DNA from: Thermodesulfatator sp.
Lineage (GTDB): Bacteria > Desulfobacterota > Thermodesulfobacteria > Thermodesulfobacteriales > Thermodesulfobacteriaceae
Reading direction: 5' to 3'
NCBI GenBank assembly: GCA_003978075.1
Contig: QOAM01000111.1
Span: forward strand, 1-5,370
Length of the DNA: 5,370 nt
The translations under genes were made by a program, and so were the position numbers. Below are positions 5,178 through 5,370 of the stretch, in pieces. The notes beneath the pieces were generated by a model that saw nothing but the letters and a program-made list of their open reading frames with translations, ran no database searches and was not told the DNA's origin. Positions within the stretch are counted from its first letter, which is position 1, and each line of letters opens with the position of its first letter.

Positions 5178-5370
5178 ATGAAGAAATATTGCTTATGTAT
5201 GGGATTTTTACTGGGGTTATTACTTTATGGTTTTACTTGTCAGGCAAAGCGCATTAGAAAGGTTGAAGGAATATTAACGAAGGCTACTCCAAGCTATGTG
5301 GTGGTTAATAAAAGGCGTTATAGAATTAGTCATCATACTTTAATAAGTCCTAAAAGTCATCCTAAGGATA
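5178..5370 (+). CDS. Small exported protein, N-terminal part (3' end outside window)
   Basis: ATG 5178 follows AGAGGT with 6-base spacing. The 64 codons visible encode a classic export signal: MKKY, a hydrophobic core of about residues 6-20 (LCMGFLLGLLLYGFT), then CQA before a basic stretch from Lys24. Cleavage after Ala23 is possible; Cys21 is a poor lipobox match (G-F-T-C), so lipidation is less likely. The mature part begins KVEGILTKATPSYVVVNKRRYRIS, alternating short beta-like strands with turns, as in small secreted beta-rich proteins. I do not recognise the family. The gene is AT-rich with many TTA, ATA and AGA codons, clearly unlike the genes to its left. It is on the same strand as the kinase with a 51-base gap, so operon membership is uncertain. 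Confidence 0.7.
   Translation, partial: MKKYCLCMGFLLGLLLYGFTCQAKRIRKVEGILTKATPSYVVVNKRRYRISHHTLISPKSHPKD

Noticed and set aside
1..5370. tRNA, rRNA, insertion sequence or transposase
   Set aside because: No cloverleaf with a recognisable T-loop, no rRNA-like stretch, and no transposase motifs or terminal inverted repeats were found on reading either strand.

Overview
The window looks like a moderately GC-rich chromosomal segment from a thermophilic Gram-negative-type bacterium. The proteins are rich in Glu, Arg, Lys and Leu, intergenic gaps are short, and coiled-coil proteins built from charged heptads are prominent. A deep-branching thermophile of the Thermodesulfobacteriota (Thermosulfurimonas/Thermodesulfatator type) would fit, but this is an impression from protein style and not a demonstrated assignment.

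Left part (1-1851): the 3' end of a MarC-family membrane protein gene (+) converges on an ABC transporter ATPase gene (-). The gap of about 180 bases between them holds a hairpin over the ABC stop codon. The ATPase gene is divergent from a DUF488-family gene (+), with only 5 bases between the two start codons. No permease gene accompanies the ATPase inside the window. A short regulatory gap (1852-1977) follows.

Central part (1978-5126): four tightly packed + strand genes form a probable operon. They are (i) a long coiled-coil protein ending in a degenerate PD-(D/E)XK nuclease-like domain, (ii) an OmpR/PhoB-type response regulator that starts inside the previous gene, (iii) a small exported, membrane-anchored protein made of RFE-type heptads and hendecads, and (iv) a compact two-TM histidine kinase that starts on the base after the previous stop. 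The kinase has almost no extracytoplasmic loop, no visible HAMP and non-standard H and G1 boxes. The coiled-coil membrane protein sits between regulator and kinase, so the reasonable inference is that it is a sensing or scaffolding partner of the kinase, and that the nuclease-like coiled-coil protein is a further component or co-regulated output. This arrangement is the most interesting content of the window.

Right part (5127-5370): base composition turns visibly AT-rich from about 5005, within the last 40 codons of the kinase gene. It stays so through a short gap and the start of a small exported protein that runs off the window end.
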